Of a DNA stretch of 64,000 nt, positions 24,424 through 36,700 are shown in pieces; within the stretch, counting starts at the first letter, position 1; each line of letters opens with the position of its first letter. The translations under genes and the position numbers were made by a program. Location: positions 124,001-188,000 of the forward strand of contig NC_064239.1 in the NCBI RefSeq assembly GCF_023101765.2. Direction: 5' to 3'. The DNA is from Spodoptera frugiperda (lineage: Eukaryota; Arthropoda; Insecta; Lepidoptera; Noctuidae). The notes beneath the pieces are model-generated. The model was not told the DNA's origin. It was given only the letters and a program-made list of their open reading frames with translations, and made no database searches.

Positions 24424-26701
24424 CTACGAGAGCTGCACGATGATGAGCACGACCAGCACGAGCAGGATGAGGGCGGACAGCGCGCGGTCCAGCAGCACGG
24501 CCGCCGCCGCCCACGTGCCGCTCTCCGACGACAGGCACGACTCCTGCACACATGCAGTAAATTCATTAATAAATCTACCAAACAACTTTAAAAAATACTT
24601 TTATTAATTTGTCCTCCTGTTACTAAGAACTTCAAATGTGGTACGAAAGGTAAAACGTATGCCGTATACTAGATGGCGCTAGTTGTCTCATCGTAAATAT
24701 TATTCGCCTGATTACATGACATGGTTAATAGCTAGCTGTTGGAAATGTGTAACCAGCTGGTTTTAGTAGAGGCGGAGGCATGCTTATTTTAATAAGCATG
24801 CCTCTGCCTCTATCTACTATCTCCTATATCCTATCATATCCTATCTGCCTCAGGATTTATCCTAAAATGGTAATTATCGACAACGGCAAGACTTACAGGT
24901 GAAGGCGTCAGCTTGCACAGCGTGGAGAGAGAGGAGAGCAGCGAGCGCAGCGCTTGCGGCGGAGTGAGCGAGCAGCGCGCCAGCCGCACCACCAGCGCCG
25001 CGCACGCGCCGCTCAGCGCGCCGCACACGCACTGCGCGCACACCGCCCGCAGCGCGCGCGGCGTGCCCTGCCCGCCCGGCAGCCGCGCCAGCGCCGACAC
25101 CAGCCTGCAACGGACACTGTTACAGGCGGCTGTCACACGCGAGTACTGGGCAGTAGAGCAGGGTGCTCACCAGAGCGCAGCGGTGAAGGAGGCGCAGGCA
25201 GCCAGCGGCGCTCGTTGCTGCGGCGGTAGCGCGGCCGCCGCGCCCAGCAGCAGCGCGCCCGCCGCCAGCACCGCGGCCGCGCCCAGCGACTGCGCCGCCG
25301 CGCGCCGCGTCACGCGCACCGTCCACGTCGCCACGCTCACCTGCTCCACGCCGCGCTGCCACGTCGCCGTGTCGCTCGACACCGACTGCATCTCCCACGC
25401 GCCCGCCTCGAACACCACGGCGTGCTGGAAACCAACGCGCAACTATCAGTAACACGCAGTCACAGGCCGTTGCACTGACACCACCGGTTAAGAAAAACAT
25501 GATTGAACAATATTATTACCAGAATGTAGTAACTACTTACTGCTAAGCTACTGTCGGCACAACAATATAAGGTCTTACTTTAAATTCACTGATATCTAGG
25601 ATCAGCTCCTCATTGTTGTAGGTTCTGGAGCCGAAGGTGAAGGTGCAGGCCTGCGTGTCGCGCGGCCAGCTGGACAGGTCGAGGTCGAGCGGCGCGGTCA
25701 CGTCGAGGTGTGTGAGCCAGGACACGGCGCCGGCGGCCGAGAGGCGCGCGCGCGTGCCGGCGTCCCCCGCCCTGGTCGCGGCCGCGTTCAGCAGCACCAC
25801 GTCGGGCAGCCACAGGCGCTCCGCCGCCGTCAGCACGCTGTCGCAGCCCCACTCCGACGTGTTCCAGCGGACGCGCGGCTCCTGCCACGACTGCAACACC
25901 ACACACCGACCCCGGCTTACTCATAGCATCACATATATATGTGCGATATATACTTAGATACATAATAGTTCAAGTGCCCAAACACAACGGCTCATCCGTT
26001 CAACGGGAAATGATAAAGCGAGTGTAGGCGTATTATTTCCCCTACATAGTCAGCTTGCACTAAAATACCGTTACTTTATGTTGCTGCACGGATTAAATAT
26101 CTGCACACTACTTCTGTACCGTGTGGTGCCAAAAGTATTAATGAGGGAATGTTAGTCACTTCACCGGGTAATTTGTCAAACTAGCACACAACGTGAGACT
26201 CGCAAAAATTAATAAGGATAATAAATGAGTAAGGAAGTGGGAGGAGCAGTCACCATCTTGAGGTCGGCGAGCAGGTGCATGGTGGCGCGGTCGTCGTCGA
26301 CGGTGGCGTGGCGCACGTCCAGCGCCAGCGCGACGCGCAGGCCGGCGGCGGGCGGCGCCTCGCGCTCGTACTCGGCCAGCAGCGTGTCCAGCTGCACCGA
26401 CAGCTGCGTCGCGTTGCTGCAGTCGCCCCGCGCCCGCGCCGCTCCTGCACACACTCCACCCGTCACCAGTGCCCCATCAACACTAACTAGCCTCGACATT
26501 CTCTATGAGACATGCTGACTTATGTTTACAAGAGTAGACGCTACCGCTACTCGAACCACACCAGAGTAGGTAATATAGATAGTATGTATTAAAGTTTCTA
26601 CATTAGCTGGGGTGGGGCTAGTATGTGTAAGTATTAGAGTAAACATTACCGTGTACGCAGAGCAGCAGCGAGGCGAGCAGTCCTGTCCAGTGCGGCGCCA
26701 T
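24424..26701 (-). CDS. Divergent nicotinic acetylcholine receptor-like subunit (Cys-loop receptor family)
   Basis: Pentameric ligand-gated channel subunit. Minus-strand exons 26650-26701, 26254-26444, 25579-25890, 25171-25424, 24897-25104 and 24424-24543 join in phase to 378 aa, much shorter than usual nAChR subunits. Exon 1 is a signal peptide (MAPHWTGLLASLLLCVHG). Exons 2-3 form the extracellular domain: LDTLLAEYEREAPP, RVRWNTSEWG, loop A LWLPDVVLLN, then LSSWPRDTQACTFTFGSRTY. The residue 14 before this Cys, where the first Cys-loop cysteine should be, is Leu. Loop C in exon 4 has no vicinal Cys pair, so it is a non-alpha type. M1-M3 (exons 4-5) are alanine-rich and lack the usual GEK and L9' pattern. 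The M3-M4 loop is only about 30 residues. M4 ends the protein (VLLDRALSALILLVLVVLII). Very GC-rich. It resembles the divergent insect subunit class; exact orthologue unknown. Confidence 0.82.
24764..24829. repeat. Long near-perfect hairpin in an intron of the nicotinic-like gene
   Basis: Two arms of 21 bp (left ends GGCATGCTTATT, right starts AATAAGCATGCC) with a 2-base loop and a single mismatch. Outer TAGTAGA/TCTACTA bases extend the stem after a 4-base bulge. It lies between exons 5 and 6. Confidence 0.7.
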
Positions 26702-27431
26702 GTTGACAACTCGAGCCGTGCACTGTGCGTGGCGCTGTGCGGGGACAAACCCGTGCACAGGGGTTGCAAACTTTTTGTAGTAACACGCTCAAACCAAATT
26801 GCATTTATTTTTATTTAACTATTTGCTTAGGAATCTGCTTCGTTGGCAGAGATATCTGTCTGCTGACTGATTTGTGCGTACATTCGACGTCATTTCCTAT
26901 GTGCAGTATATGAGTTCGTCACGTGACGGAACAATAAAGTTTTAGGAGTCCAATCACTTGCCGTTGTAGAAACTTGCTAGACTCTGTTTCCAAACCTGAG
27001 CATCTCTCAAAAACCAAGTGAATAGGTTGCTCATGGGCAGGCGTACTCGATTCTTGTCTGCATCATCGCTACCACCAGGCGAGTTAGTGCCAGACCTAAA
27101 CTTAATCACAAAATAGTAAAGAATAAGAAACTGGTCCCGCAGTTGAGCGCGCCTGCGGGTGGCGCTGCGCGTGGGCACGCTATCGGCGCAGTATCCGCCC
27201 GCGCAAGGACAGCCGCTAGCTGGGCTTTATGCAGTGCTTAGTTATTATTGTAAACGTTTCCAATTCCCACATTCCACATATTACTCGTCCATTTGGCACT
27301 CACCTACTTTAATTCAAGGATCCTTTTGAAAAGCTTACAGAGGTTTTCTGTATTGCACACTTGCACAGGCAAAGACAATGATATAGTCATGTATAAAAAA
27401 TGGTAATCATCTAATTTAGTTGACTGCTTCA

Positions 27432-27612
27432 TAGGTCAAGTGGTCGCATGTGGGACTGCCGGCAAGGGGTCTTGGGTTCGATTCCCACTTCGGGCAAACT
27501 ACGGGTGGGCTCTTTTCTTATAGTATTTCTAAAATTTCTCAGTAGTAGCACGAAGTCTGAAATTGCCTGGTATATGACAATAGGCGCACCCCCTTATTAC
27601 ATGGAACTATTT
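27432..27612 (+). repeat. tRNA-derived SINE (family A), plus-strand copy
   Basis: It begins with a tRNA-like head (AGTGGTCGCATGTGGGACTG; box B GGGTTCGATTCCC at about 27473-27485). It continues with the same body as the 2683-2957 copy in opposite orientation (GGGCTCTTTTC, TTTCTCAGTAGTAGC, GACAATAGGCGCACCCCCTT, ATTACATGG). Confidence 0.7.
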
Positions 27613-30532
27613 TTTTTTTATAATTTACCGTGTCAAATGTTCTGAAATGTAAATCTTTGTTCCTTTTTCTACGTATGTTTTATTAAAGTTCCAATCTTTT
27701 TATCACGTGATTATATTTATAAATAACATTCCAAAGTATGAAGCTAGCAAACCGAGAGCATTAGCTACATCGAGAGATAACACACATCCCTTCGCATCGA
27801 ACCAGGAACCGTGTGACAGAGGACATACTTACAATAAATAAATAAAGCATTCAGTGTTCAGGATTTTATTATTTCAAAGTAAGTATTTACAATTGACCAG
27901 GAACTGTTGTGATTATCGTTACCGACTGTACCTATATTATGTTGTTAATCAACCAATAAACCTGCAAGTATATACTTCTATATGAGTACTAAATATAAAG
28001 TAATAATATATTGTACTGTTATTGGTTTAAATGTAACATAATAACAAAATAGTAAACTATGCGTAACAACATGAAACAAACTAGGTCGGCGTCAGTGCGG
28101 CCATCGTGTACCTGGACAAGTCGAAAAATACATAGATATTCAAGAGTTAAGACCGTTTTCAGGTACCATCTCTTAACTAAAAGTTATTTAACATGACTAA
28201 ACCAACCCTTTGCGTGTACTATTTATTGCGTGTCAATTATAGGCAGGTGACAAACAAAATGACGTTAATTATCACCTATTCTCAACTTAGGAGTAGGGGA
28301 GTCTTAAAATTAAGGAGAGGTTGGTAAAAACGGGCATTAATTTAATGTATTGTTAAATCGTATGTAACAAAAATAACAAAACAAAGTTAAGTATTATTTA
28401 CAATGATTTAAAAGTGGTTGTACTTATACCATGACAAGTATACAACGTACCTACACAATAGGTACTCTGATGATGGCGCAATGACATCCAACATGTTAAC
28501 CATAGGTAGACTTAATCTTAAACAATGTTTGTATTTCTTCGTAAGTAATACATATATTTTACACGTGAGTATGTAACACATCTTACAAGCAACACAATGA
28601 GGGCTATGGAGTAGGAATTTTTTAAAGAGGGCTAGAGGGAACTAAGGTATCATCGTAAGTAATTCACTAACGTTAAACGAAGAGCTTTGAAGCCTTGATG
28701 GGAACCGAGTCTCCAATACGAAGTAGTCGACTGCACTGCCAAAGAGCGTTGAAGCTATTAGACATTAGACGTTTGACAACTTTAGCTTAACGCCATCTAG
28801 TGAAATCCTGAGAAAAGAGAGCCCGCATTGGAACTGTACGGCCCTAATGATTGTTTATTAATCATCTATTTTTATTGATTGTGTTTGATTTCTCTGTAAA
28901 GTAATATAATTTAATTACATTTCAGTAATTCTAACATAGTGATTTAATCAGGAGAAACAATTACATTAAAAACTATAATCTATTACGGAGAAACAAAAAA
29001 AGCGAATAAAGTAACAATCATATTAGCCGGTAATTTAAACCTAATTTAAAACTAATTAAACCTAAAGTACTTATAAAACTACATAATACAATATATCAAA
29101 ACTAATACTTATCACTAACACATTAAAGTTTAAAGTAAAAGTTAAAGAAAATAGTATTATTAAGAACAAGAAAATTATAGTTGGGCCAGTACTTGACGAA
29201 GTACTTTCTACCCGAAACGGGAACAAACTGAAATGAGGTAGAATAGTCCAAGATAGGTAACATTTACACCGTCGGGATATCATCGTACAGTAACTAATGT
29301 ATAAGCACCTATTTAGTAGAAATAAATCTAAATACACTTGGGAGCAAATAACTGGAGGAACGGAGACACTAACGCTTATTTTTTTAAAGAACCCTCATTA
29401 ATTAACACATTGAACGCCGTGGTGGTCACCGGTGAATGACGTTAGCGGAGGATTTGCCTTCAACAGTTTTCTATTCGCAGTCAAATACTTAAAAAAGGAA
29501 TGAGTGAATACTCTCATTTTAAAGATAATTAAATCGTCTTTCATACGACAAACGTTACCAATTAATAAAATACTTGTATCAAAAAGAATAATAATCAAGA
29601 AATGGAAAAGAAAAAAACGTTAGTAGCTCCGTTTTGCTTCCAAGTATAGGTATATAATACAAGTATAATGTATACATACAATTTTAGACTTTAATAAGTC
29701 ATACATAGTAGTAATATTCATGAACATTGCTTGTACATAGATATGAAAGATATGTAGATAGACATATTTAGAAACAATTGTAATAGCCACTCACACTACT
29801 GAGAACGAACACACAACAACAATGGAACACTACTTGTATCCTACACGTATATTGATCATATCCTACATGTGTGTGTGTTGCCGTATGTACTATTCTATAT
29901 TAAGTATGTATAAATTCACAACAACATTACTATATTACAATATTTATACATACTAACATAAATGAAGTAATAACACTGAAAATGTTTCAGTTTATAATAT
30001 TGAAAGCAATTATTCTCGTTAACGAGTAACAACAAACATTACGTGGCAGGCACATTCCTGACTGTAGGCAATATCTACATTATACATAACATTAATTTAC
30101 GTCTGAACTGGATGACACAATGTTAAGACACACATATCACTGGTTATTTTGTTATAAACCTCATGTTATAGGGAGTGAAAATATTTGCCGGCATGGAATA
30201 TGATAGAATCAGAATGAAGCACTACGCAGACTAATTACACTTTGATATTATACAGTAATGTACAATTACAGTTACAGTATTAATATGTGTTTTCTAACAC
30301 AACTAGTAATCTGTGATACTTTTCCAGAGATACGTTTCTATGTAGTTTGAAAAACAATATTCTTTTTTCAAATAAGCGTTACTAATTCCATTAAATAGCC
30401 TACGCCTACGCATTATACAATCCCCTACCTGCACAGGTCACCACACACAGACCATAATGGAATACCGACGTATTATAAAGGTTACGGTTCAATAATACCA
30501 CCATCAATCACTTGAATGCACAACGTAGCACA

Positions 30533-30646
30533 GTCGTAGTCGCGGCTACGTGGCACGTAGCAACTTTCACTCGCTACGTGCTACGGCGTAGCACTTTCCT
30601 TCCGCGTAGTGACAGCGTAGCCTTGCTTGCTACGTGGCTACGGGCG
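30533..30646. repeat. Cluster of CTACG/CGTAG motifs
   Basis: About ten copies of CTACG or its complement CGTAG within 114 bases, many in GCTACGTGGC or CGTAGCA contexts, so the segment can fold in several ways. Smaller relatives lie at about 44895-44925 and 55978-56013. It is just downstream of the ETS stop codon, in its 3'UTR. Origin unknown; a degraded repeat is likely. Confidence 0.5.
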
Positions 30647-30648
30647 GA

Positions 30649-30795
30649 CTAGGGCGCGGTTGTGTTGGGTGTCGTGGCGTCGGTGGCGGCGGGCGGCAGG
30701 TAGTGCCAGTAGGGCGGCGCGTCCCCGGCCTGCGCCTGGCACGCCGCCGCCAGCCCCGCCCAGCTGAACCGGTACGCGTACCGCTTGCCGTGCAC
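30649..30795 (-). CDS. ETS gene exon 6: end of DNA-binding domain and C-terminus
   Basis: It starts after a GGCAG acceptor in phase 0 with VHGKRYAYRFSWAGLAAACQ and ends ...NTTAP then TAG. The first ten residues complete the winged-helix fold. The remainder is a short Ala/Pro/Thr tail with PPYWHYLPP, reminiscent of the aromatic-rich ERG/FLI tail but far shorter. Confidence 0.88.
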   Translation of the reverse strand: MHGKRYAYRFSWAGLAAACQAQAGDAPPYWHYLPPAATDATTPNTTAP

Positions 30796-33700
30796 CTGCC
30801 GACGTCATCAATACATTTATTACTGTCGTGACTTTATAACGTAACTTGCTCAAGTTGTACAATTATTAAGTATGTTAACATTTATAAAAATATGTATTCT
30901 ACTACGCCTACTAAAATATTTAATGCAATAGTTTGTAAACAGATGTATAATATTATAAATGCGAAAGTTTGTATGTTTATTTGTTACTCTTCCTCGTCAA
31001 AACGGCTAAAGGATTCGTGATGATTGGAACAGGGGTAGATTATGGTCTGGAATAACGTAATTGACAGAAAGGATCTTAAAGAAAATGGTGGATAGTATTG
31101 AGGTGTACGAAGATCTGTGAGCTTGTGTCTGCGCATACAGATGTATTGTATCGGTGTTAGGTGAATGTATGTGTGTGAGTGTTGCAAAGTTACAACCGGT
31201 GTCGTTAGCCGCGTATAAACTGTTGTGTACAATTATCTAAATAAATAATATTTAAAGTGATTAAAACTTGCGTGTTCATTTATGCCCTAATAGGTTATGG
31301 GCCCAGAAGACTATAAACAATTAATTTCGTGAGTTTTGGACAATAAATATAGTGAAAAGTTGTGGTGAACAGTTATAGTGAAATAATAGACTCGCCCCGT
31401 TCCATGCGGTCACAGTGCACCGAGTGCACGGCGCACGTATAAAAAGTGGACTCGCCCAAGTTGTTTACAACTTAACATTCTTTACGTCGATTTTATAAAT
31501 TGTGTTATCTTTAATTCATCATTATGGCTGCTACTATTAAAATTGAACCGTTGAAGGCAAATAATTATGATACGTGGAAAATTCACATGAGGGCTATTTT
31601 GAAGAAAAATGACTTGTGGGAAATCGTATCGGGTGCGATGCCACAACCGGCACGTACCGACCCTAAGTACTCAGATTGGGTGAAAATGGACGGAAAAGCT
31701 GAATCCGATATATTGTTAGCCGTCAGTCCTAGTGAGCTCGCAGCATTAGATGGTTTAGATACCTCGAAACAGGTATGGGACAAATTGAAATCGATGTATG
31801 AATCAAGTGGACCCGCTCGTAAGGCGTCATTATTGAAGAGACTTGTACTGACACGCATGAATGAAGGAGACGATCTCCGAAAGCATATCGCTGATTTTTT
31901 CGACGCGGTTAAGAAACTGAAAGAAATCGGTTTAGTGGTGATCGACGAATTATTGGCAATTCTACTGTTGTATAGCCTCCCAGATTCCTTTAATATGTTT
32001 CGTACTGCAATGGAATCGCGTGATGATCTACCTTCTACTGAAATACTCAAGGTCAAGATTGTCGAAGATTACGAAGGAAGAAAAGTACAACACACCACAG
32101 TACAAGACCAAGGTGCTTTGTTTGTCAAACGCACAAATAAACCGCATCAGAAGAGTATTACACGTGATCACACTTTACATAACAATAAGACACAAGTGGA
32201 GTGTTATCGTTGTGGTCGCCGTGGGCATATTGCAAGAGAATGTAGAACTAAAATTGTACACAAATCTAAGCACAGCGCAAAGCAAGCAGAACGTAGTAGT
32301 TCTGAGCGGCAAGAATATACGACGATGTTTAGTACGACCGAAGAGGCTCGCATTAGCGAACAAAGTAATTCTGTTTGGTGTATCGATAGTGGGTGCACTG
32401 GACATATGTGTAACGACAAGCACATGATAAAAGGATTTACGCGACTGGACAATGAACTAAACTTAGCAAACCATGAGAGTACACAAATAACCGGTATGGG
32501 TCAAGTCAGTATTTCAGTTGATACAGGTTGTGAAAAACGCCTAGTTGATATTCAAAAAGTGTTTTATGTACCAGATTTACGTACTAGTCTTTTATCAGTA
32601 TCGAAAATGACTGATCATGGATACGAAGTTCATTTTACAAAGCAAGATGCCGTCGTGACTGATAAGAACAAAAAGGTTCATATAAGGGCAGACCGTGTCG
32701 GGAACTTATACCATGTCAGATTGGGTCAGCAGTATTCCAATAATGTACAAATGGTGAAAAAGCCAATTGACATGTGGCATGAGCGTTTGGGACACATTAA
32801 CGAGCGTGATCTCAAAGCTATGGTCAAGAACAACTTAGTGCATGGTCTAAAGTTCGATGACAGTGAAAAATTGTCAGATTGTGAAACATGTTTAAGTCAA
32901 AAAATGACTTGTAAACCATTTCCTAAGAGCAGTGAAGGGCGGACGAACTCTTTATTAGAGATAGTACATACCGACGTCTGTGGCCCGATGAGACACGAGT
33001 CATATGGCAAGAAGAAGTATTTTGTCACATTTATTGACGACAAGTCACGCTGGTGTGAAGTTTATTTTATCGCTAATAAGAACGATGTTTTCAAAGTATT
33101 TAAAGAGTACAAAGCATATGTAGAGAAGATGACAGGTTTGAAGATAAAGAATTTACAGTCAGATAACGGAAGAGAATATATAAATACAGAATTTGATGAA
33201 TTCTTGAAGAAAGAAGGAATAAGAAGAAGATTAACTGTACCATACACACCTCAACAAAACGGTGTAGCTGAAAGGAAAAACAGAACTTTGATTGAGATGG
33301 CTCGATGTATGATGCATCAAGCCGGATGCCCTCCAGGTTTTTGGGCAGAAGCTATAAATACAGCTAACTTTATAAGAAATAGATGTCCTACTGTTGCATT
33401 GAAAGGTGAAATACCTTACACTGTGTGGAAAGGGAAAAAGCCAACAGTAATTTATATGAATACATTCGGAGCAAAACTATATTACAAAGAAAAAGGCTCA
33501 AAGAAAGGTAAATTCGACGCTAATTCAGAAGTTGGAATCTTTATGGGGTATGACGACAAATCTAAAGCTTATAGAATTCATGACCCTAAAACTAAGAAAA
33601 TTATCATAGCAAGAGATGTTAATTTTATGAAAGCAAGTGCATTTAATAATCAATATGAAGAAATTCTTGAGAGTGATAACGAAGAAAAGGAAAGCATAAA

Positions 33701-36700
33701 TATAGATCTAAATAAAGAACATCAAAGTAAGGAGAAAGCAAAGGAGGACAGACCATATATAAAAGCTATAAAAACTGAAAGTAGAATGAGAAGATCATTG
33801 GAAAATATACAAGATAATTTGGAAACCGAGTCAACAGATAGATTAACAAGAAAAAGACATTCAACTGTACTATGGGAAAGACTAATAGAACCTGCTAAAA
33901 GAGGAAGAGGGAGACCAAGGCTGATACGTACAGGTCTAGTAGGAAGACCCAGGAAGGAATATCAGTACCAGGAGAGTAATGAGAAAGTGACAGAAGGTGA
34001 AACAGATGATGAAGAATCTGAAGGACAAATGTCAGCAAGCATGGTAACGATAGATCCAATGACCTGGCAAGAAGCTGAAAGAACAAGCGATTCTATAAAT
34101 TGGAAAAACGCATTAGAAGATGAATATCTAGCCCAAATCAAAAATGAGACGTGGAATATAGTGCCACGACCAAATGATCGAAAAGTGATTGGCAATAGAT
34201 TGGTATTTACCAGCAAAGTAACAGGAAAGAAAATCCGTTTGGTTGCCAAAGGCTGTTCTCAACGGCCAGGGGAGGATTTCCATGAGACATCATCTCCGGT
34301 AGTTCGATCATCATCAATAAGATTGATAGCCGCACTATCATCAGAGTTAGGATTAGAGATTCATCAAATGGACGTGGTGACAGCTTATTTGAATGGTACT
34401 TTAGATGAAGAAGTTTATATGGAGATGCCTGATGAGATAGATAATGTACTAGATAAAATAATTACCAAGAAGCAGATTGGTTCGCGTGGTCAAGTTGTTC
34501 ACGATGAGAAAATTATCGAAACAGCTAAATTATGGATGAAAAAGATGAATGAATGTGATGATGCAGTATGTTTATTAAAGAAGTCGTTATATGGTTTACG
34601 CCAGTCAGGTTTACAATGGCATAAAAAGTTAGTTAGTAAATTAAAGTTGATAGGTCTCGAGTCAATGCCTCAAGATCCTTGTGTATTTATGTCACAAAAT
34701 AATCATAACATAATGTTAGTCGCTATTTATGTAGATGACATAATTTTAGCTACGAATGATCTTGCATGGATGATGAATGTGAAGAAGGAATTAATGAAAG
34801 CTTTTGAAATGAAAGATTTAGGTAGGATTAATACTTGTTTAGGCATTGAGTTTGAAAGAGATGAAGAAAACAGAGTATATTTGAATCAGAAAATGTATGT
34901 TGAAAAACTGTTAGAGAGGTATGGTATGAGTGAATGTAAGCCTGTGAAAACTCCTATGGATGGTCTGGTTAAATTAGAAAAGCCTAAAGAGATTAAGATA
35001 GATGTTATGAAGAAGCTACCTTATCAAAATTTAATTGGTGCATTAATGTATTTATCAGTGTCCACAAGGCCTGATATTACTTATACTGTAAATTATCTCA
35101 GTCAATTTAATACAAATTTTGATGTTCAGCATTGGCAGGCAGCTAACGTGTGCTGAGATACTTAAGAGGAACCTCTAATTATGGTTTAATGTATGAGAGG
35201 ACTGGTTTACCATTGTTTGGCGTGGTTGATGCTGATTGGGGTACGAATGCTATCGACCGTAGATCTTATTCTGGGTATGCATTTATTTTAGCTGGTGCTC
35301 CAATAAGCTGGGAAGCTCGTAAGCAAAGAACAGTGGCCCTGTCCAGCACTGAAGCCGAGTACATGGCTATTGCTGAAGCTGCGAAGGAAGCTGTGTATTT
35401 GCAAGATGTGTTGAGGAATGTGAGGATGGAGTGTGAGATTGTAACATTGTTCAATGATAACCAAAGTGCTTTAAAACTAGCTCAGTCAAGGAACTATCAC
35501 TCTAGAACAAAACATGTGGACGTTAGGCACCACTTTATTCGAGATATGTGCGAAAAAGGTGTTATTAATCTGAAATATTTATGTACGGAAAGAATGCCAG
35601 CAGATGTTTTGACGAAAGGTTTAGGTGCAACAAAACATCATGAATGCTTAGGTAACCTGGGTATGATAGATAAATCAGATTAGCTCACAACTTCGAGGGG
35701 AGGTATTGAGGTGTACGAAGATCTGTGAGCTTGTGTCTGCGCATACAGATGTATTGTATCGGTGTTAGGTGAATGTATGTGTGTGAGTGTTGCAAAGTTA
35801 CAACCGGTGTCGTTAGCCGCGTATAAACTGTTGTGTACAATTATCTAAATAAATAATATTTAAAGTGATTAAAACTTGCGTGATCATTTATGCCCTAATA
35901 GATAGATTATAATATACTGAAATAATGAATTGGCCATTTTCAGGCGATATGGTATGGTAATACAAATTAAAGATAAAAACTGATACATTTATTATTATAA
36001 ATGATAAATGATATTTATTTTGCAAATAGGTTATAAAATAACACTTTTACACGTCAATCTCTTAAATAACTAGATGAGGCCGGCATTTCCTATTGGACTA
36101 CTCTGAGAAGAAATGCCGAAACAAACTCAGTTATTATTATTGTTGCTGATGAATTTTATTTCTGGATATAGTAAGTGGCCAGTCATTGTAACGTAATGTA
36201 TGTTGTATGTAAGATGATGTGTATGGCGTGTGTGTGTGTGTGTGTACCTTGCTCATGATGTTCTTGTCGTAGTAGTAGCGCAGCGCGCGCGTAATGTATG
36301 TTGTATGTAAGATGATGTGTGTGTGTGTGTACCTTGCTCATGATGTTCTTGTCGTAGTAGTAGCGCAGCGCGCGCGTAATGTATGTTGTATGTAAGATGA
36401 TGTGTGTGTGTGTGTGTACCTTGCTCATGATGTTCTTGTCGTAGTAGTAGCGCAGCGCGCGCGTAATGTATGTTGTATGTAAGATGATGTGTGTGTGTGT
36501 GTGTACCTTGCTCATGATGTTCTTGTCGTAGTAGTAGCGCAGCGCGCGCGTAATGTATGTTGTATGTAAGATGATGTGTATGTGTGTGTGTGTACCTTGC
36601 TCATGATGTTCTTGTCGTAGTAGTAGCGCAGCGCGCGCGTAATGTATGTTGTATGTAAGATGATGTGTGTGTGTGTACCTTGCTCATGATGTTCTTGTCG

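Larger units (their letters stand above)
26702..30648. other. Intergenic/3'UTR region between the nicotinic-like and ETS genes
   Basis: AT-rich. A SINE copy lies at 27432-27612. The 26954-27178 stretch is open on the minus strand for 74 codons but has no ATG at its head and no family I recognise. From 28.1 to 30.6 kb there is no coding signal; part may be the long 3'UTR of the ETS gene. A CTACG/CGTAG-rich cluster occupies 30533-30646, next to the ETS stop codon. Confidence 0.5.
31096..35900 (+). mobile_element. Ty1/copia LTR retrotransposon, nearly intact
   Basis: A complete 4.8-kb element. The LTRs are 197 bp (31096-31292 and 35704-35900), differ at one base, and have inverted ends TATT...AATA. 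A 5-bp target duplication GATAG flanks it. Right after the 5' LTR, GGTTATGGGCCCAG is complementary to the anticodon-loop region of initiator tRNA-Met, the half-tRNA primer used by Drosophila copia. A purine-rich tract (GAGGGGAGG) precedes the 3' LTR. Gag-Pol is one long frame with copia order (protease, integrase, reverse transcriptase, RNase H), broken once near 35150. It is antisense to the ETS gene. The near-identical LTRs mean recent insertion. Confidence 0.95.

Noticed and set aside
24903..25500. Plus-strand frames of about 90-180 codons opposite the nicotinic-like exons
   Set aside because: Shadow frames in GC-rich exons. The minus-strand reading explains all splice sites and the receptor motifs.
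26954..27178. Minus-strand 74-codon frame (ends SLASFYNGK)
   Set aside because: No ATG at its head, no recognised family and no clear splice context. Possibly a retrocopy remnant, but unsupported.
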